A DNA stretch of 13,751 nucleotides from Actinomycetes bacterium. Its GTDB lineage: Bacteria > Actinomycetota > Actinomycetes > Mycobacteriales > Mycobacteriaceae. Of the stretch, positions 13,502 through 13,751 are shown piece after piece. A program made the translations under genes and the position numbers. Positions within the stretch are counted from its first letter, which is position 1, and each line of letters starts with the position of its first letter. Below the pieces are notes generated by a model, which saw only the letters and a program-made list of their open reading frames with translations, ran no database searches and had not been told where the DNA came from. The stretch covers positions 1 through 13,751 of the forward strand of contig JAEZIA010000145.1 of NCBI GenBank assembly GCA_023416315.1. Direction: 5' to 3'.

Positions 13502-13608
13502 CGTGCGACTCTAGCCAGCGCGGCATCTTCGGCGCGCTTTCCGGGGCTGTACACCGGAAACCGCGCCCACGTCGGTCTCACCGCGCATCACCATCGGCCA
13601 TCACTGCC

Positions 13609-13661
13609 GTAACGGTTGAATAAACACCACACGTGTCACTTGAGTAACTCTAGTAACGGAC
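13609..13661 (+). promoter_or_regulatory. GTNAC repeat array, candidate MtrA-type site
   Basis: Three contiguous 9-bp units each begin with GTNAC: GTCACTTGA at 13635, GTAACTCTA at 13644 and GTAACGGAC at 13653. A further GTAAC lies at 13609-13613. Exact 9-bp spacing and the GTNAC core resemble the repeated 9-mer (GTCACAgcg-like) reported for mycobacterial MtrA. The array lies about 47-69 bp upstream of the ATG at 13704 and could serve that gene, pimE, or both. Regulator identity is inference. Confidence 0.4.
13629..13636. repeat. 8-bp perfect palindrome ACACGTGT
   Basis: ACACGTGT reads the same on both strands and overlaps the first unit of the GTNAC array by two bases. It is short and could be chance. 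Confidence 0.3.
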
Positions 13662-13703
13662 TACCTTCGGGTTCAGACCTGCACTCGAGGGATTGGGATA
13701 ACC

Positions 13704-13751
13704 ATGCCACGTATTTCAAAGCTGTTCGCCGCCAACCTGATTGGCGCTGCC
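13704..13751 (+). CDS. partial gene: N-terminus of a probable exported protein
   Basis: Only 16 codons are visible before the window ends: MPRISKLFAANLIGAA. Two positive residues (R3, K6) followed by an uncharged Ala/Leu/Ile stretch look like the start of a signal peptide. ATG at 13704 has a GAGGGA at 13687-13692, 11 bases upstream. In M. tuberculosis the gene divergent from pimE is Rv1158c, an Ala/Pro-rich protein; this could be its counterpart but too little is visible to say. The upstream GTNAC array suggests regulated expression. Confidence 0.6.
   Translation, partial: MPRISKLFAANLIGAA

Larger units (their letters stand above)
13502..13703. other. intergenic region between pimE and the divergent right-edge gene
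   Basis: This 202-bp divergent gap must hold promoters for both pimE and the right-edge gene. The visible structure is the GTNAC repeat array and the ACACGTGT palindrome listed separately. It is locally AT-richer around 13610-13660. No RNA gene is seen. Confidence 0.5.

Noticed and set aside
12345..13526. A 393-codon - strand frame nearly coextensive with pimE
   Set aside because: It is the neighbouring frame of PimE, Arg/Gly/Ala-rich, with no membrane pattern.
1..13751. CRISPR array, insertion sequence, tRNA or integrase-type mobile element
   Set aside because: No spaced repeats, transposase or integrase motifs, or cloverleaf sequence were seen on either strand.

Overview
This window comes from a high-GC actinobacterium, almost certainly a non-tuberculous Mycobacterium/Mycolicibacterium. 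PimE, LpqW, TypA and MutT2 are recognisable at high identity to remembered M. tuberculosis proteins. Starts are often GTG, genes are tightly packed, and no tRNA, rRNA, insertion sequence or CRISPR array is visible.

Left part (1-4475, + strand): a ClC-type chloride channel/transporter lies 9 bp upstream of a SAM-dependent methyltransferase. After a 142-bp regulatory gap come two tandem exported proteins of unknown function with charged low-complexity tails. They share a short motif and look like diverged paralogues. Middle (4477-8964, - strand): a translationally coupled run encodes a six-helix YrhK-like membrane protein, the ribosomal GTPase TypA/BipA and the lipoprotein LpqW. Next (9034-9306, + strand): a lone 90-residue membrane-anchored zinc-ribbon protein with a perfect Shine-Dalgarno. 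Right part (9303-12043, - strand): an apparent operon mutT2 - CYP142-like P450 - five-helix membrane protein. Then a pterin-carbinolamine dehydratase (+), the mannosyltransferase PimE (-), and the first 16 codons of a divergent, probably exported protein (+) at the right edge.

In M. tuberculosis the remembered order is pimE - Rv1159A - mutT2 - narGHJI - typA - lpqW. The same frame is kept here, but the nitrate reductase operon is absent and four other genes occupy its place: P450, membrane protein, zinc-ribbon protein and YrhK-like protein. LpqW and PimE, which act at the branch between polar PIMs and lipomannan/lipoarabinomannan, flank this variable segment.

All three convergent gene pairs are packed tail to tail (1-bp gap, 4-bp overlap, 26-bp overlap) with no room for an intrinsic terminator. 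Two intergenic regions hold phased direct repeats that look like response-regulator sites: PhoP-like 7+4 spacing near 2410-2427, and MtrA-like 9-bp units near 13635-13661. These are pattern matches by eye and have not been tested.
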